Positions 40,263-51,950 of a DNA stretch of 64,000 bases are shown piece by piece. The stretch's first letter is position 1. Every line of letters begins with the position of its first letter. A program made the translations under genes and the position numbers. The notes under the pieces were generated by a model that was not told the DNA's origin, ran no database searches, and worked only from the letters and a program-made list of their open reading frames with translations. This DNA comes from Tenrec ecaudatus. Lineage: Eukaryota; Chordata; Mammalia; Afrosoricida; Tenrecidae. The stretch lies in NCBI RefSeq assembly GCF_050624435.1, contig NC_134535.1:129694731-129758730 (forward strand), given 5' to 3'.

Positions 40263-41217
40263 CCCCTAACTGGATATCTTTTATTTCTTTGTCTTTTTAA
40301 GCAGGTTTACAGTGCAGAGCATCAGTTTACATTTCATAGCCCATCCACATTTTGTGTCAACTCATCCATTGCCGCCCTCAAGGTGCCCTCGCTGTCCCAC
40401 CTTCTCCCTGTGTTTCCTGTTTCCACTCCTACCTCTGCCCTAACCCTCAGAACTTTGTCCTTGGGTTAATGCTGCCCGTCTGGTTTTAGTTGGTTGGTTA
40501 TTCTACCACATGGGGGAGTTCATGGGGTCCTCCTGTCTTTCTCCAACCAGTCAGTCTGCTCTCTTAGGATTCTAAGCCCTATTTCACATCCCCTCTCCCA
40601 GTCTCTCCAGGACTTTCTTATGTCACCGTTCCTGTTCCTGGAGTGACAGTGGGAGCCGTCTAGTTCCTCAGGTCTGAGGGTTGTGGAGACTGATAATGGT
40701 GTGGTCCATTAGTCCGCTGCACTAACCGCCTCCATTTATCTTTCGATTTTCACCAATCTCCTTTCCCCCAAACAAGGACAGACTAGGGTTTGCATCATCA
40801 TGGCCACACACAAACTTTTAAGTGCCCTGTTGATATTCACGCAAGTAGAACATACAACACCGTGTTTGGGGATTATGTTAGACTTTCTTGTCCTTGATTA
40901 TTCTATGGTCCTGATTCTCCAGGCTCGGCAACTCATGCCTGCAAATAATTTAACCTTTTGGTCTTAAGTGGTTGATTATCCTAATACCAGGTAGAAGGGT
41001 GAGTTTACTTTTAGACCTAAAGGTTGACTAAGGACCATAGTCTTGGGGGGTTCCACCCGTCTTTATTCAAGCAGTCAGCCTGGTTTCTTTTAGGAGTTGG
41101 GCTTTGTTTCATGTGTCTCTCCCACTCTAACCAGAACATTCTAATGTGAATGTTTTCAGAGCAGTGGGTAGTGGCGGCAGGGCACCATCTAGTCTTTGTC
41201 TAAATGTTTCCCCAGAG
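40263..41217 (-). mobile_element. Antisense L1-type 3' UTR
   Basis: Shares blocks with 58110-58560: CCTTGGGTTAATGCTGCCC against CCTTGGGTACATGCTGCCC, GGGTGAGTTTACTTTTAG, and ACTAAGGACCATAGTCTTG. It is non-coding. LINE-1 assignment is by character and length; the family name is unknown to me. A SPIN copy is inserted at its right end. Confidence 0.45.
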
Positions 41218-41679
41218 CAGTGGTCCTCCACCTGCCTCACACTGCGGTCCTTTCAGACAGTTCCTCATGTGGTGTGCCCCCCCCCCACCATAACATTATT
41301 TTCATTGCTACTTCATCACTGTCATTTTGCTACTGTTATGAATCATCATGCAAATATCTGATAGACAGGATGTATTTTTGTTGCTACAAATTGAACATAA
41401 TCAAAGCATAGTGATGAATCACGAAACGATATGTAATTACATATTGTGAAATATTTATTTCTAATGACAAATAAATGAAATTTTGTCTTGAAGCACGGTG
41501 TAGCATGGGTAACAGTCTTCACACCGAGTACTTGCATGGGGACATAACTGTATGTGGGTGGACCCATCTGGAGACGCCAGAGGGAGCCGTGTCTGTGTTT
41601 TCCGATGGTCTTAGGCAACCCCTGTGAAAGGGTTGTTCGACTCCCAAAGGAGTCGGGACCCACAGGTTGAGAGCCACTG
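41218..41679. mobile_element. SPIN-type hAT MITE, longer form (462 bp)
   Basis: Begins CAGTGGTCCTCCACCTG and ends CACAGGTTGAGAGCCACTG, diverged SPIN inverted repeats. The 8-bp flanks CCCCAGAG (41210-41217) and CCCTAGAG (41680-41687) differ at one base. Left and right thirds resemble the short copy at 1605-1797, while the middle is about 270 bp longer and AT-rich. There is no transposase frame. It is inserted in or beside an antisense L1-type 3' UTR. Confidence 0.82.
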
Positions 41680-41687
41680 CCCTAGAG

Positions 41688-42171
41688 ACAAGAACATCTT
41701 ATAAGGATAAAAGGGTGAACCGGAGCACATCATTGTTCACACACATCGCACAACCGACCCATGTACATAGCTAAAAAACCTTTCCTTCTTCATGTAGACT
41801 CCTGGGTCTCTTCCATCTGCTCCTCAGCCCTCGTGCCCAGCAAATCTGGCTTGTATGGACGAGAGGGATTTGAAACCAACCCTAGGTCCTGTCCCACTTT
41901 TATTGTTTTCTTTGCGCTCTCCGGTGCACTATAAAGCTCGTCCTGGGACCCATCACATTGACTTTGATGGAAAGCTAGGGGATTTACCAAGGCAATTGCT
42001 TTTATAGAAATTCAGAGTTGGAGGAAAGCTGAGAATCTCTTGTCTGAACGTCAACTTATCCAGAAGAGTAAACTGAGGACTAACCTGATTCAGACCATTA
42101 GTTAGTGTCAGGAGAAGGTCTGTAATCCTGCTTAGCAAACCACTTGTGCGGGGTGTTTGCAACACTGTCCT
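41688..42171. other. Intergenic, nothing recognised
   Basis: No named repeat or gene. The motif CTTGTCTGAACGTCAACTTA and its surroundings look like an old SINE remnant but are too weak to assign. Confidence 0.3.
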
Positions 42172-43008
42172 TCTATGACAGCCCTGTGTTTTATGTATGT
42201 GGGTCGGCTGTGAAATGTGTGTGTACTCTATGACAGCCCTGTGTTTTATGTATGTGGGTCAGCTGTGAGATGTGTACTCTATGACAGCCCTCTGTGTTTT
42301 AGGTATGTGGGTCAGCTGTGAGATGTGTGTGTACTCTATGATAGCCCTCTTTGTTTTATGTATGTGGGTCGGCTGTGAGATGTGTGTGTACTCTATGATA
42401 GCCCTCTTTGTTTTATGTATGTGGGTCGACTGTGAGATGTGTGTGTACTCTATGACAGCCATGTGTTTTATGTATGTGGGTCGGCTGTGAGATGTGTGTG
42501 TACTCTATGACAGTCATGTGTTTTATGTATGTGGGTCGGCTGTGAGATGTGTGTGTACTCTATGACAGCCATGTGTTTTATGTATGTGGGTCGGCTGTGA
42601 GATGTGTGTGTACTCTATGACAGCCCTGTGTTTTATGTATGTGGGTCGACTGAGATGTGTGTGTACTCTATGACAGTCATGTGTTTTATGTATGTGGGTC
42701 GGCTGTGAGATGTGTGTGTACTCTATGACAGCCATGTGTTTTATGTATGTGGGTCGGCTGTGAGATGTGTGTGTACTCTATGACAGCCATGTGTTTTATG
42801 TATGTGGGTCGGCTGTGAGCTGTGTGTGTACTCTATGACAGCCATGTGTTTTATGTATGTGGGTCGGCTGTGAGATGTGTGTGTACTCTATGACAGCCAT
42901 GTGTTTTATGTATGTGGGTCGGCTGTGAGCTGTGTGTGTACTCTATGACAGCCCTGTGTTTTATGTATGTGGGTCGACTGTGAGATGTGTACTCTATACA
43001 GTCCTCTG
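42172..43008. repeat. 55-bp minisatellite, about 15 units
   Basis: Tandem array with a 55-bp unit beginning TCTATGACAGCCATGTG and containing TATGTATGTGGGTCGGCTG and GAGATGTGTGTGTAC. I count 15 units plus a partial one. Variants include CCCTG in place of CCATG, GTCAGC or GTCGAC in place of GTCGGC, GAGCTG in place of GAGATG, and 57-bp units with CTCTTTG near 42330-42430. The unit is not a multiple of three, so open frames through it are incidental. Confidence 0.97.
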
Positions 43009-43135
43009 ATGGGTTGGGATGAGAAAGAGATGAACCATGTTTTCTTTCTCCTTTTCTTCATCTGGTGCTATCTCTGTTTCCTATCTGGTATGTTCTCACT
43101 GTGAATGAACCGGGACGCTAGGAATAGTGGAGGGA

Positions 43136-43238
43136 GTGCTCACTTCGGAAGCACATCTACTAAATTTGGAATGACTCAGAGATTAGCATGACCCCTATAC
43201 AAGGATTACATGTAAATTTGTGAAGTGTTCCATATTTT
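43136..43238 (+). pseudogene. U6 snRNA pseudogene
   Basis: GTGCTCACTTCGGAAGCACA, then TAAATTTGGAATGACTCAGAG, GATTAGCATGACCCCTATAC, AAGGATTACATGTAAATTTG and TGAAGTGTTCCATATTTT. It aligns with U6 end to end, with several substitutions and a small deletion in the ACAGAGA region (CTCAGAG), so it is not a functional spliceosomal RNA. No U6-type PSE or TATA box is seen upstream. Confidence 0.9.
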
Positions 43239-43537
43239 CTTGTTCCAGTTTTTAATAATTTCTGCTTTCTTTTCTACTGGGGCTTTCTTGTTTCATTTTG
43301 TCAATGTTACTGCTTTTTGCCTGTTTATTCCTTGCTTTTGTTTTGTGTGGTTTTCTGTAGTTACCTAGGCGCAGGGCAGGGAGGTTGGGGGAAATGGGGA
43401 GCTAACAACAATGAATCCAAAAAAGAACACATTCTAAAATTAATATCATTGAACTATTGGATTGTGTGATATGTGAGTTGTATGTCATTAACAAATAATA
43501 ATGGAAGGAACTAAACTCAGCATTTGATGCCATGCAT
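43239..43537. other. Unassigned, with L1-like 3' end at 43385-43500
   Basis: GGGGAAATGGGGAGCTAACA, TTCTAAAATTAATATCATTG, then ATATGTGAGTTGTATGTCAT resemble an old L1 3' UTR in plus orientation. The 43240-43385 part is not recognised. Confidence 0.35.
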
Positions 43538-44462
43538 TTTCTTTTTAAAAAAAATCATTTTATTAGGAACTTTTACAGCTCTTATCACAATCCATACATC
43601 CATCGTTGTGTCAAGCACATTTGTATATATGTTGCTATCATCATTTTCAAAACAGTTTCTTTCTACTTGAGGCCCTTGCTATCAGGTCATTCCCCCTTTC
43701 CCCCCTCCCTCCCTCATGTACCCTTGATAATTCATAATTTTTTCATGTCTTACACTGACCAATGTCTCCCTTCACCCACTTTTCTGTTGTCTGTCCCCCT
43801 GAGAGGGGGTTATATGTAGATCATTGTGATCAATTTCCCCTTTATCCCCCCACTTTCCCCTTCCCCTCCTAGTATCACTACTCTCATTATTGATCCTGAG
43901 GGGCTTATCTGTCCAGGATTCCCTGTGTTTCCAGCTCTTACCTGCACCCATGTACATGCTCTGGTGTAGCAGGATTTGTAAGGTGGAATTGGGGTCGTGA
44001 TAGTGGGGGCAGGAAGCATTAAAGAACTAGAGGAAAATTGTATGTTTCATCGGTGCTATTCTGCACCCTAACTGGCTCATCTCTTCCTGGTGACCCTTCT
44101 GGGGGGGATGTCAAGTTGTCTACAGATGGGATTTGGGTCTCTATTCTGTGCTCCCCCCTCATTCACATTGATATGATTTTTGTTCTTGGTCTTTGATACC
44201 TGATACCTGATCCCTTCGACACCTCGTGATCACACAGGCTGGAGTGCTTCTTCCATGTGGGCTTTGTTGCTTCTCAGCTAGATGGTCGCTTGTTTATCTT
44301 CAAGCTTTTATGACCCCAGGCACTATCTCTTTCGATAGCCGGGCACCATCACCTTTCTTCACCACATTTGCCTATGCACCCACTTTGTCTTCAGTGATTG
44401 TTGGGAAGGTGAGCATCACAGAATGCTGGGTTATTAGAACAAAGTGTTCTTGCATCGAGGGG
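43538..44462 (-). mobile_element. L1/HAL1-family 3' region, minus copy
   Basis: AATCATTTTATTAGGAAC, TTGTGTCAAGCACATTTGTA, CAGGATTCCCTGTGTTTCC, GCTTCTTCCATGTGGGCTTT, then GTTCTTGCATCGAGGGGAG: same order as the other copies. 5'-truncated. Confidence 0.8.
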
Positions 44463-45261
44463 AGGACATGAATTTTCATCTTCTTTGGTCACTAACCAAT
44501 ATCTGAGACCTTGGAGATGTCAGTTCAAAAAATAAAAGGTACTATCTATTGAACACTCGGGATTTACCAAGCACTGTGGGAGGCATATTACCGCCAAGCC
44601 ATGCGTAAGTGTTCAAATACATCTCCTTCCTTATGTGTAAATGAAGCAAGTTGTACTACTTGTCCATTGTTCCATCCAACTCCCGTTTAGGGCGACTGCA
44701 GGTATTCTCTCTACTAGGACATTCTCATAGAGTGTAAGGTTTCATCTGTACGCCTGTCTTGCATGCTTTCTGGTTTGGCCGGGCTGAGAGAGCAGTAGAG
44801 TAATGTCTCGAAGCTTGCCACTATGGCGAATCCATAGTTTTGTAGCTGCCCACTCGCCACCTTCCCAAGGGACTTTCCAGTTTTCCTAGAATCTGACTTA
44901 TCTGGTTTCATTTTGTGTTTCCAAGTCGTTTTGCCAGCACTTCTTTAGACTCTGCCCCCAAAACCTTAAATTCAACTCTGATGGCTTCGTATTGCACCTG
45001 TTGAATCAGAAGTCAAGTAACTCAGAAATTGCCACTTGATTGTACATTGCAGAATTGGCAGTCTGGCCGGCCCTTGTTATTACTTGGCTATTTCTACTAT
45101 AGCATGAATCCCATCTCTGAACGTTTACCTTACCAATTAGTCCCACTTCTTTGTAAAGCCTAGCTAAGGCCCTACTGCTCTATCATCTCCCGATGTAGCT
45201 ATGTGTTCCTTCTTCCCAATTGACCCAGCAAAGGCAGCACATTAGGTGCCACAATATGCTA
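44463..45261. other. Intergenic with a possible MIR remnant
   Basis: 44525-44600 (TACTATCTATTGAACAC, CCAAGCACTGTGGGAGGC) may be an antisense MIR. The rest shows nothing recognisable. Confidence 0.35.
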
Positions 45262-45530
45262 GGGTTTAGTGGTTATGAGTGTGGGATCTGGAGGCAGAGA
45301 CCTAACTATGAATCCTGATGCTTCAACTTCTATGTTACGCAATCTTGGGAAATCACTTAACTTCTCTGGGCTTCAATTTCCTTGTTCATATACTCAACAC
45401 AATATTAGCCTTGACCTAGTAGGTAAAGACAAATCTATGTAAAGATAATCCATATCAAGTCACCTAGTACAGTGCCTGGAATATGGAAAGGCACATTCAG
45501 TACATTGACCCCATCACCAGATCTATGGGT
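45262..45530 (+). repeat. MIR SINE, nearly complete
   Basis: TTTAGTGGTTATGAGTGTGG, GATCTGGAGGCAGAGACC, TTGGGAAATCACTTAACTTC, TCTGGGCTTCAATTTCC, then ACAGTGCCTGGAATATGGAA: tRNA-like head, core and 3' tail in order. Confidence 0.85.
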
Positions 45531-46005
45531 GAGACCTCATTGTCCCAACACAATCAGTGTAATCCCGACAAATTTGCCAAGTGAGTGAGTTAGTGTTGAA
45601 ATGAATGGAGCTAGTTCCAAGCCACTCACAGGACTTCCATTTGATGATGTGGACTCTTTATTAGTTTTGCCACTTGCAACAAAAAATCTTCTCATTGAAA
45701 ACTCCATATTATTAGCACTATTGATAACTCCGTATTATTACCACTACCTCATGTATAGCCAACTAGCTACTGTTGGATTATAATGCCCTTTGGAACAGAG
45801 ACTCGCTTACTAAGCTCTACATGGCCACAACATCAAATGCACATAATAGTCCCTCATTCAGCTACACTTAATGTTAGCACATTCACTTCCTCCTGAGGTC
45901 TTTGGCCTTTGGCCATCATTGAAACAGAATGAGGTGGTGGTCAGGGTGTCCGTTATGGTGGTCCTCTGCTACCCCGTCGTCTTCTATGCGCTAAGGATGC
46001 TATTT
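45531..46005. other. Intergenic, nothing recognised
   Basis: No named repeat and no gene-like frame. Confidence 0.35.
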
Positions 46006-49000
46006 TTAACTGCCCTCAAGTTGGTTCTGACTCACAGAGAGCCTGTGTACAATAGGATGAGACACTGCCTGATCCTATGCCATCACCACAGTTGCTGGAT
46101 TTGAGTCCGTGTTGTAGCGATGGTGTCAATCCATCTCCTTCAGGGTCTCCCTCTTTTTCGTTGACCCTCTTCTTCACCAAGCCGACTAGTCCTTGTCCCA
46201 GGACTGGCCTCTCGTGACAATATGCCCAAAGAACATGAGACACAATCTCCTCATTGGCAGTTCTTCCTCCAAGGCAGAGCTGTTCCTTCTGCCGGAAGTC
46301 CATGGTACCTTCAGCAGTCTTTGACAACACCATCGTTCAAATACATCAAGTCTTCTGTCTTCTTTATTCACTCACCAACTCTTCCATGCTTACGAGGCAA
46401 TTGAAATTTCTATGGCTTGGGTCAGGTGCCCCTTGGTGGTTCTCAAAGCGACCTCCTTGCTCTTCGACACTTTAAAGAGATTTTGCACAGCAGTTTTGCC
46501 CAATGCAATGAGTTATTTGATCTCCTGATTGCTGCTGCCGCCGCTGTGAGCATTGATTGTGGATCCAAGCAAGACAAAATCCTTGACAACTTCACCCTTT
46601 CCTCCATGGATCATGATGGTACCTATTGGTCTTGTTGTGAGGATTTTGCTCTTCTTTACACTGAGTCGTAATCCACACTGAAGGCTGCCATTCTCGATCT
46701 TCATCAGCGAATGCTTCAAGTCCTCAATTCAGCAAGCAAGGCTTTTCCATCTGCATATCACAGGTCATTAATAAGCATTCTTTCGATCCTGATGCCACAT
46801 TTGTCTTCATATAGTGCAGCTTTTCTGATGATTTTCTCAGCATTCAGATTGACTATCTGGTGAAAGAATACAACCCTGACATATATCTTTCCTGATTTTA
46901 ACCCATTCAGTACCCTCTGGTTCTGTTCGAGTGACTGCCTTTTGGTCCGTGTGTAGGTTCTGCAGATGCACAATTGTTTTTGGAATTATCATCCTCCTTG
47001 AGGACATCCACAGCTTGTTATGACCCACGCAGCCAAAATACCTTTGCATAGTCAATAAAACACAAGTAGATATCTTTTGGTATTCTTTAATTTCACCCAA
47101 GTTCCACCTGCCATCAGCAACGACTCATTTGTGCCATGTCCTCTTCTGAATCTAGCTTGAATTTCTTGCAGCTCCCTGTCTTCTGCAGCCATTTTTTAAT
47201 TATCCAGCAAAATTTTATTGCATGTGATATTAATGATACTGTACTATAATTTTTGCGTTCTGTTGGGACACCTTTCTTTGGAATCGTACAAATATGAATC
47301 TCTTTCAGTCGGTTGGCCAGGTAGTTGTCTTCCAAATTGCTTGGCATAGATGATTGATTGAGTGCATCCAGCGCTCCTTCCGCTTGTTGACATATTTAAA
47401 TAGCTATTTTGTCAATTTCTGACTTTTTTTTTGGTAGCTAATGCCTTCAGTGCAGCTTGGACTTCTTCCTTTAATACCATTGGCTCTTCATCAGATGCTA
47501 CTTCTTGAAATGGTTCAGTGGCTGTGTAATCCTCCCATCATCTTTTGATGCCTCCCACGATTTTCAATGTTTCATGCCCATGGCATTCCTTGATGTTTTA
47601 ATTTAAGGCTTGAGTTCTTTTTCTTTAATTTTTTCATCTTGAGGTATGGACAGTATGTTCTTTTTTTTGGCTTTCCCATTTTCAGATCTTTGCACACTTC
47701 ATTTTCATACTCTTTTTGTCTTCTCACGCTGCCTTTTGAGATTTTCTGTTCACTGCTATTGCAGTATCACTTCTTCCATTTGTTTTAGCTACTATACTTT
47801 CAAGAGCAAGTTTCAAAGTCTCTTCTGACATCTGCATTGGTCTTTTCTTTCTTTCCTGCCTTTTAAAGTGACTTTTCCTTCTTCATATATGACGTTCTCC
47901 TACAACTCTTCCTCAGGTCTTCTGTCATTGGTGTTCAATGCATCAAACCTGGTCTTGAGATATCAATTAAATTCAGGCAGGATATGATCAAGATTATATT
48001 TTGGCTCTTGAGGACTTGTTTTAATTTTCTTCAGTTCGGCCTACACTTGCCTGTGAGCCACCGACAGTTATGTCCCATAATCAGCCCCTGGTCAGCCTTT
48101 GGCTTGTGATGCTTTGGCGTCTCCACTGCCATCCCCCCACAGGTAGAGCCCATTTGGTTCCTATGCATTCAATCTGGGAAAGGTTGTGCTTAGTCACTGT
48201 TTTTTTGGTGGTTGAAAGGGGTATTTTCAATGAAGAAGTTATCTTCATGACAAAATTCTATCATTTGTCCTCCAACTTCATTTCTACCCCCAAGGCCATA
48301 TTCTCCAAGTACCGTGCCTTCTTCCTTGTCTCCAATTTTTGCGTTCCTATCACTGGTAATTATCAATGCATCTCGGTTGCATGCCTGATCAAATTTAGGC
48401 TGAAGACATTTGTGGAGATATTCCATTTCTGCATCACTGGGTTTCATGGTAGATGTATAAGTGTAAATAATAGTTGACTTAACTGATTTTCCTTGTAGAT
48501 TGACAGATATTACCCTATCACAGACAGATATTACCCTATCACACACACTGGTCGTTAAAACACTTCTTGAAAAGTTCTTCTTGATGAATACGTCATTGCT
48601 CTTGAATTTGTCACTCCTGGAATCATAAACTCTGATTCAAAATGGCCAACACCGGTTCATTTCAGCTCACTCATGCCTAGGATATTGATTTTTATGTATT
48701 TAATTTCATTTTTGATGTCTTCCAATTTTCCTAGTTTCATACTTAGTACATTCCATGTTCTGGTTACGCTTCCCTGCCACCTCATTTGGAGTTATGTCCC
48801 ATCAGTAAATGAAGGTCTCCAAAGTTTTGCTCCAGCTCTCATTAAGGTCAACTGTACTTTGAGAAGACAGCTTGAGGTAGATAGTTTATTGTGCCAACCT
48901 GGCCGACAAACATGTGGGGCTAATTGAAGGGTGGAGGGATACATGGTTCAGTGAGCCTCGTCTTTCTAGTTCTTGGGTCTCTTATTTTCTGCTGGTCGGA

Positions 49001-49686
49001 CCAGGGTGCAGCTACCTTAGCCAGTTCCCTGTTTTAGCTGGCAAGGCTCACTTCCTGCAAGACATCCCTGCGGAGAAGCCACATGGACCTACCCCAATGC
49101 AGCCCTGGGTGCTGGAGCAACCGTGTGGAGTCCCCTGCCAGTGGTGAGATGCTTACACATTCACTGACTTGGCTTTCTTCCTGCAGTCAGCATCATTATG
49201 TCTGTTTTGTGAGATAGAGGAGGATTTTGTGGATTGGTGTTGGACATAGGGGTTAATGTTGGACTTGTGGGCTTGGGCAGCACTGGGTTAGGATATTTTC
49301 TTGATGCGCACTTAACCTTTATATAAAACTCTCTCTTATTACATGAGTCTCTGTGGATTTGTTTCTCTAAAGTTCCCAGACTAACACACAGCTTTTCCAC
49401 AGTTGTCTTTGAAGTACCCATCACTGGAGGGGCTATCTTGCAGTACTGTGTCAGGACAGTGCTTAGTTCTATTGTTATTCATCAGGTTTTCAGTTGCTAA
49501 TCCTTCAGGAATGCCCAACCCATTCCTTCTTCATAGTCTGTTCATAATCTGGAAGCTCAGCTGAAATGTGTTCACCAGGAGTGACCCTGCTGGTATTTGA
49601 AAGGCTGGTGGTAGACTTCCAACACCATAGCAACACGGACGTCAACAGAGTACAGCAAGCTGTCAGGCTAGTGGAGGCTCTAGTCA
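46006..49686 (-). mobile_element. RTE/BovB-like LINE, nearly complete but decayed, split by an LTR
   Basis: In minus orientation it spans a 5' region (49389-49686 and 48560-48872), endonuclease and reverse transcriptase, and the 3' end near 46006. Recognisable conceptual fragments are an endonuclease piece with RDALIITSDRNAKIGDK (48190-48546), RT pieces with CVGHNKLWMSSRRM and ICQGCILSP (46837-47100), and C-terminal GSLQCGLRLSVKKSK plus VLLGSTINAHSG (46513-46719). Frames are broken many times, so no activity is expected. Removing the LTR leaves about 3.2 kb, the usual length of RTE elements. It is known from afrotherians and related to BovB of ruminants and squamates. Confidence 0.88.
48873..49388 (-). 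mobile_element. Solo LTR, ERVL-like, inserted in the RTE element
   Basis: Begins TGAGGTAGATAGTTTATTG and ends CCCAGACTAACACA. The flanks show a perfect 5-bp duplication, CAGCT at 48868-48872 and 49389-49393, the size expected for ERVL-class integration. It shares ATGTTGGACTTGTGGGCTTG and GCAGTCAGCATCATTATG with its sister copies. No retroviral coding sequence is present. Confidence 0.75.
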
Positions 49687-49707
49687 TCGGAAAGAAAAAG
49701 GCTTTGT

Positions 49708-49905
49708 AGACGAGCTAAGCCTTATTGCGCACTAGGCAGTGCACACACAGAATCATCTCCCTTACCTCAGGGACTGCCAAGTACTGTTCTTACTTGTCTG
49801 TTGCAGATAAGACATGGATGTTCAGAGAGGTGGTTTAACTTGTATAGGTCACACAGCCTCTACCTATCAGAGTTTAGGATCCTGCACCCAAATCATTGGC
49901 TCCAG
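49708..49905 (-). repeat. MIR SINE, antisense
   Basis: TTGCGCACTAGGCAGTGCAC, AGATAAGACATGGATGTTCAG, AGGTCACACAGCCTCTACC, GGATCCTGCACCCAAATC, the reversed MIR order. Confidence 0.75.
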
Positions 49906-50890
49906 GATTGAAGTTCTCCCTCCCCTTTAAAGCAAATGAAAACAGAAACCTTGGGCAGTACAGTAAGGGGTGTGGTTTACACATGAATGATGATCGAGCT
50001 ACAATCAGCAGACCTATGCTAAAAAAAAGGGGTTGGACTGACATCAAAAGACAGGTAAATAAATACACATTAAGTTTAAATAAAATATCTCAAGTCTATC
50101 AGGATCGTTTTTTTTAAAAAATCACCTAGCCCAACAGTTTCTGATTAACCATAACCTTCTCAGTCCTATTGAGAGATCTTTTAACAGTTACCTTTTTCTC
50201 TTGCACATCGGAGTTTAAAAGGTAACCTAGAACCGTGCCAACAAACAAGTACTGTGTTGTTCCTTGATTTGTGTTGCTGCTAGTGTCGCTCTGCTGGGGT
50301 CTATCCGTGCCAATGCACAGCAGGTCGACCTCACTCAGGAGAACTGCGGAGGAAGGCTTCGTCCCAGTCAGGACATACCGTGATCTAACGACTTCTTAGG
50401 ATTCATTGGGATTTCGGTGCTCATTCCCTCCCCGCCATTTTTTTTGTTGCTTTTATAAATAAACTCCTATCATGCATCGTTGTCCTTTTTTTTGTACATT
50501 TGCATTATCAGTGGGAGGCCAGAAGCTCTGAGATTTTCTGGTCCAAGAAAGAAAACGCACTCCCTGACGTCCCTATCTCCAGCAGCCACATACGGAGCGA
50601 ACACCGACCCAGGAAGTTTTCCCTCTAGCAGGAGAGGAAGACAGGGCAACACAAGACCAAGGGGGTCCCTTGAGGAGATTGCTCAGAAGGCTGCCTGGAA
50701 GAGGTGGCATTCGAGTCAGAACTGAAAGGACTGGAAGGCTGTGCTGCTTGGTCCTCTGTATGGTTGTCTGGCTGTGTGTCCATTTGGAGCTGACTCTTTG
50801 TGGGATCATCTGGCTGATCATCTCAGACAGAAATGGTCTGGGTAGAGAATGGAGGTGGAAGAATGGCATAGTATGATCAGCTGACTCACT
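49906..50890. other. Intergenic, nothing recognised
   Basis: No identifiable repeat or gene. A T-run lies near 50107, and TTTTATAAATAAACTCC at about 50451-50467. Confidence 0.35.
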
Positions 50891-51085
50891 ATTCACTGCC
50901 ATTCAGTCAATGCCAATTCATAGTGCCCCTATAGTACAAGGCAGAATTGCCCCCTGTGGGTTTCTGAGACGAACTCTTCACAGGAATAGAAGGCCTCGTC
51001 TCTACTGCGGAGCAGCCAGTGGTTTCGAACAGCTGATCTTGCGGTTAGCAGCCCATCACAGATCCACTACACTACCGGGGCTCCT
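50891..51085 (-). repeat. AfroSINE (tRNA-derived), minus, complete
   Basis: ATTCACTGCCATTCAGTCAA, GGCAGAATTGCCCCCTGTGG, CACAGGAATAGAAGGCCTC, AGTGGTTTCGAACAGCTGA, GCGGTTAGCAGCCC, then ACCGGGGCTCCT: tail, body and tRNA head with B-box-like GGTTTCGAAC. Confidence 0.85.
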
Positions 51086-51911
51086 CACAGCTTGCTCAGA
51101 AGATCAGGAATCATTTGTGTGGGTGAAGCACTGGTCCTCTTAGGGTTGAGAGTAGATGAAGGGAGAGGTCACAGGCATGGAAGGAAAAGGCACTTGGGTG
51201 TGCTTGAAAAATGAGCCTTCCTACAGAGCGTGTGAAGGTGATTGGGTAGAGAATTTAAGGATGGAGCAGAGTTCTTTGATTGGAGATATGAGATCACCCC
51301 AAGTTCTTAATGGATCACCTAGACACCCCAGTTTTGAAAACACACATACACCAAACCCTTATTTAACTGCCGCTGTGTCTACTTCTGTAAAAATCTCCTT
51401 CTGGTTTACTCTCCGCCCATGGGTTTCAACTTGAACTCAATTGCATTTGTTCCATAAAACGTCTGATGCCACTTTAATGGCCTAACCCCAGAAAGAACAC
51501 CTGGCAGCCTTCAAACATTCACCAGTGTTCCAAATAACCTTCGTCTGTAGGCTGCCTTCTATGGGGCCAGGCAGATGTCAGGCTCATACAACTTGAGTCA
51601 CGCTGACATAGCTGGGATGCCTGGATTGCAGTGGAATCTGGGTTGGGGGGGTGGGTGTTACCAATCACAGCCCAGAGGGAAGCCACGCTGGGTGAAACAA
51701 TGCCAGAGACTTCACCATCGCTGCAGAAGGAGGCGGTTCTTGGTGACGGTAATGGCACTCAAAGCCTGAGGAGGAGGACCCCGACGCTGGATCACCACCA
51801 TTCAGCGATGTCCAGCCACGGGCCAGGGGCATTCCAGGGATGCAGGCCGCCACCACTGCCTTCCCCTGACTGCAGTTGTCAGAATCAGAAGGTACAAGAC
51901 CCAACCCAACC
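51086..51911. other. Intergenic, nothing recognised
   Basis: No repeat named and no gene-like frame. Confidence 0.35.
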
Positions 51912-51950
51912 CAACTGATTGCTGTTGAGTCCATTCTGGCTCATGGTGCC
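51912..51950 (-). mobile_element. RTE/SINE 3' tail fragment, minus
   Basis: CTGATTGCTGTTGAGTCC, ATTCTGGCTCATGGTGCC, the shared RTE/SINE tail, interrupted by the LTR that follows. Confidence 0.5.

Noticed and set aside
42172-43008. CRISPR-like or protein-coding reading of the tandem array
   Set aside because: Units are contiguous without spacers and the 55-bp period shifts the reading frame each time. It is a minisatellite in a mammalian genome.
43136-43500. U6/L1 chimeric retrocopy
   Set aside because: An L1-like 3' end lies 150 bp after the U6 pseudogene, but the sequence between is unrelated and no joint or flanking duplication is evident.
46006-49686. Functional reverse transcriptase gene
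   Set aside because: Motifs are present but spread over several frames with many stops, so it is a dead element.
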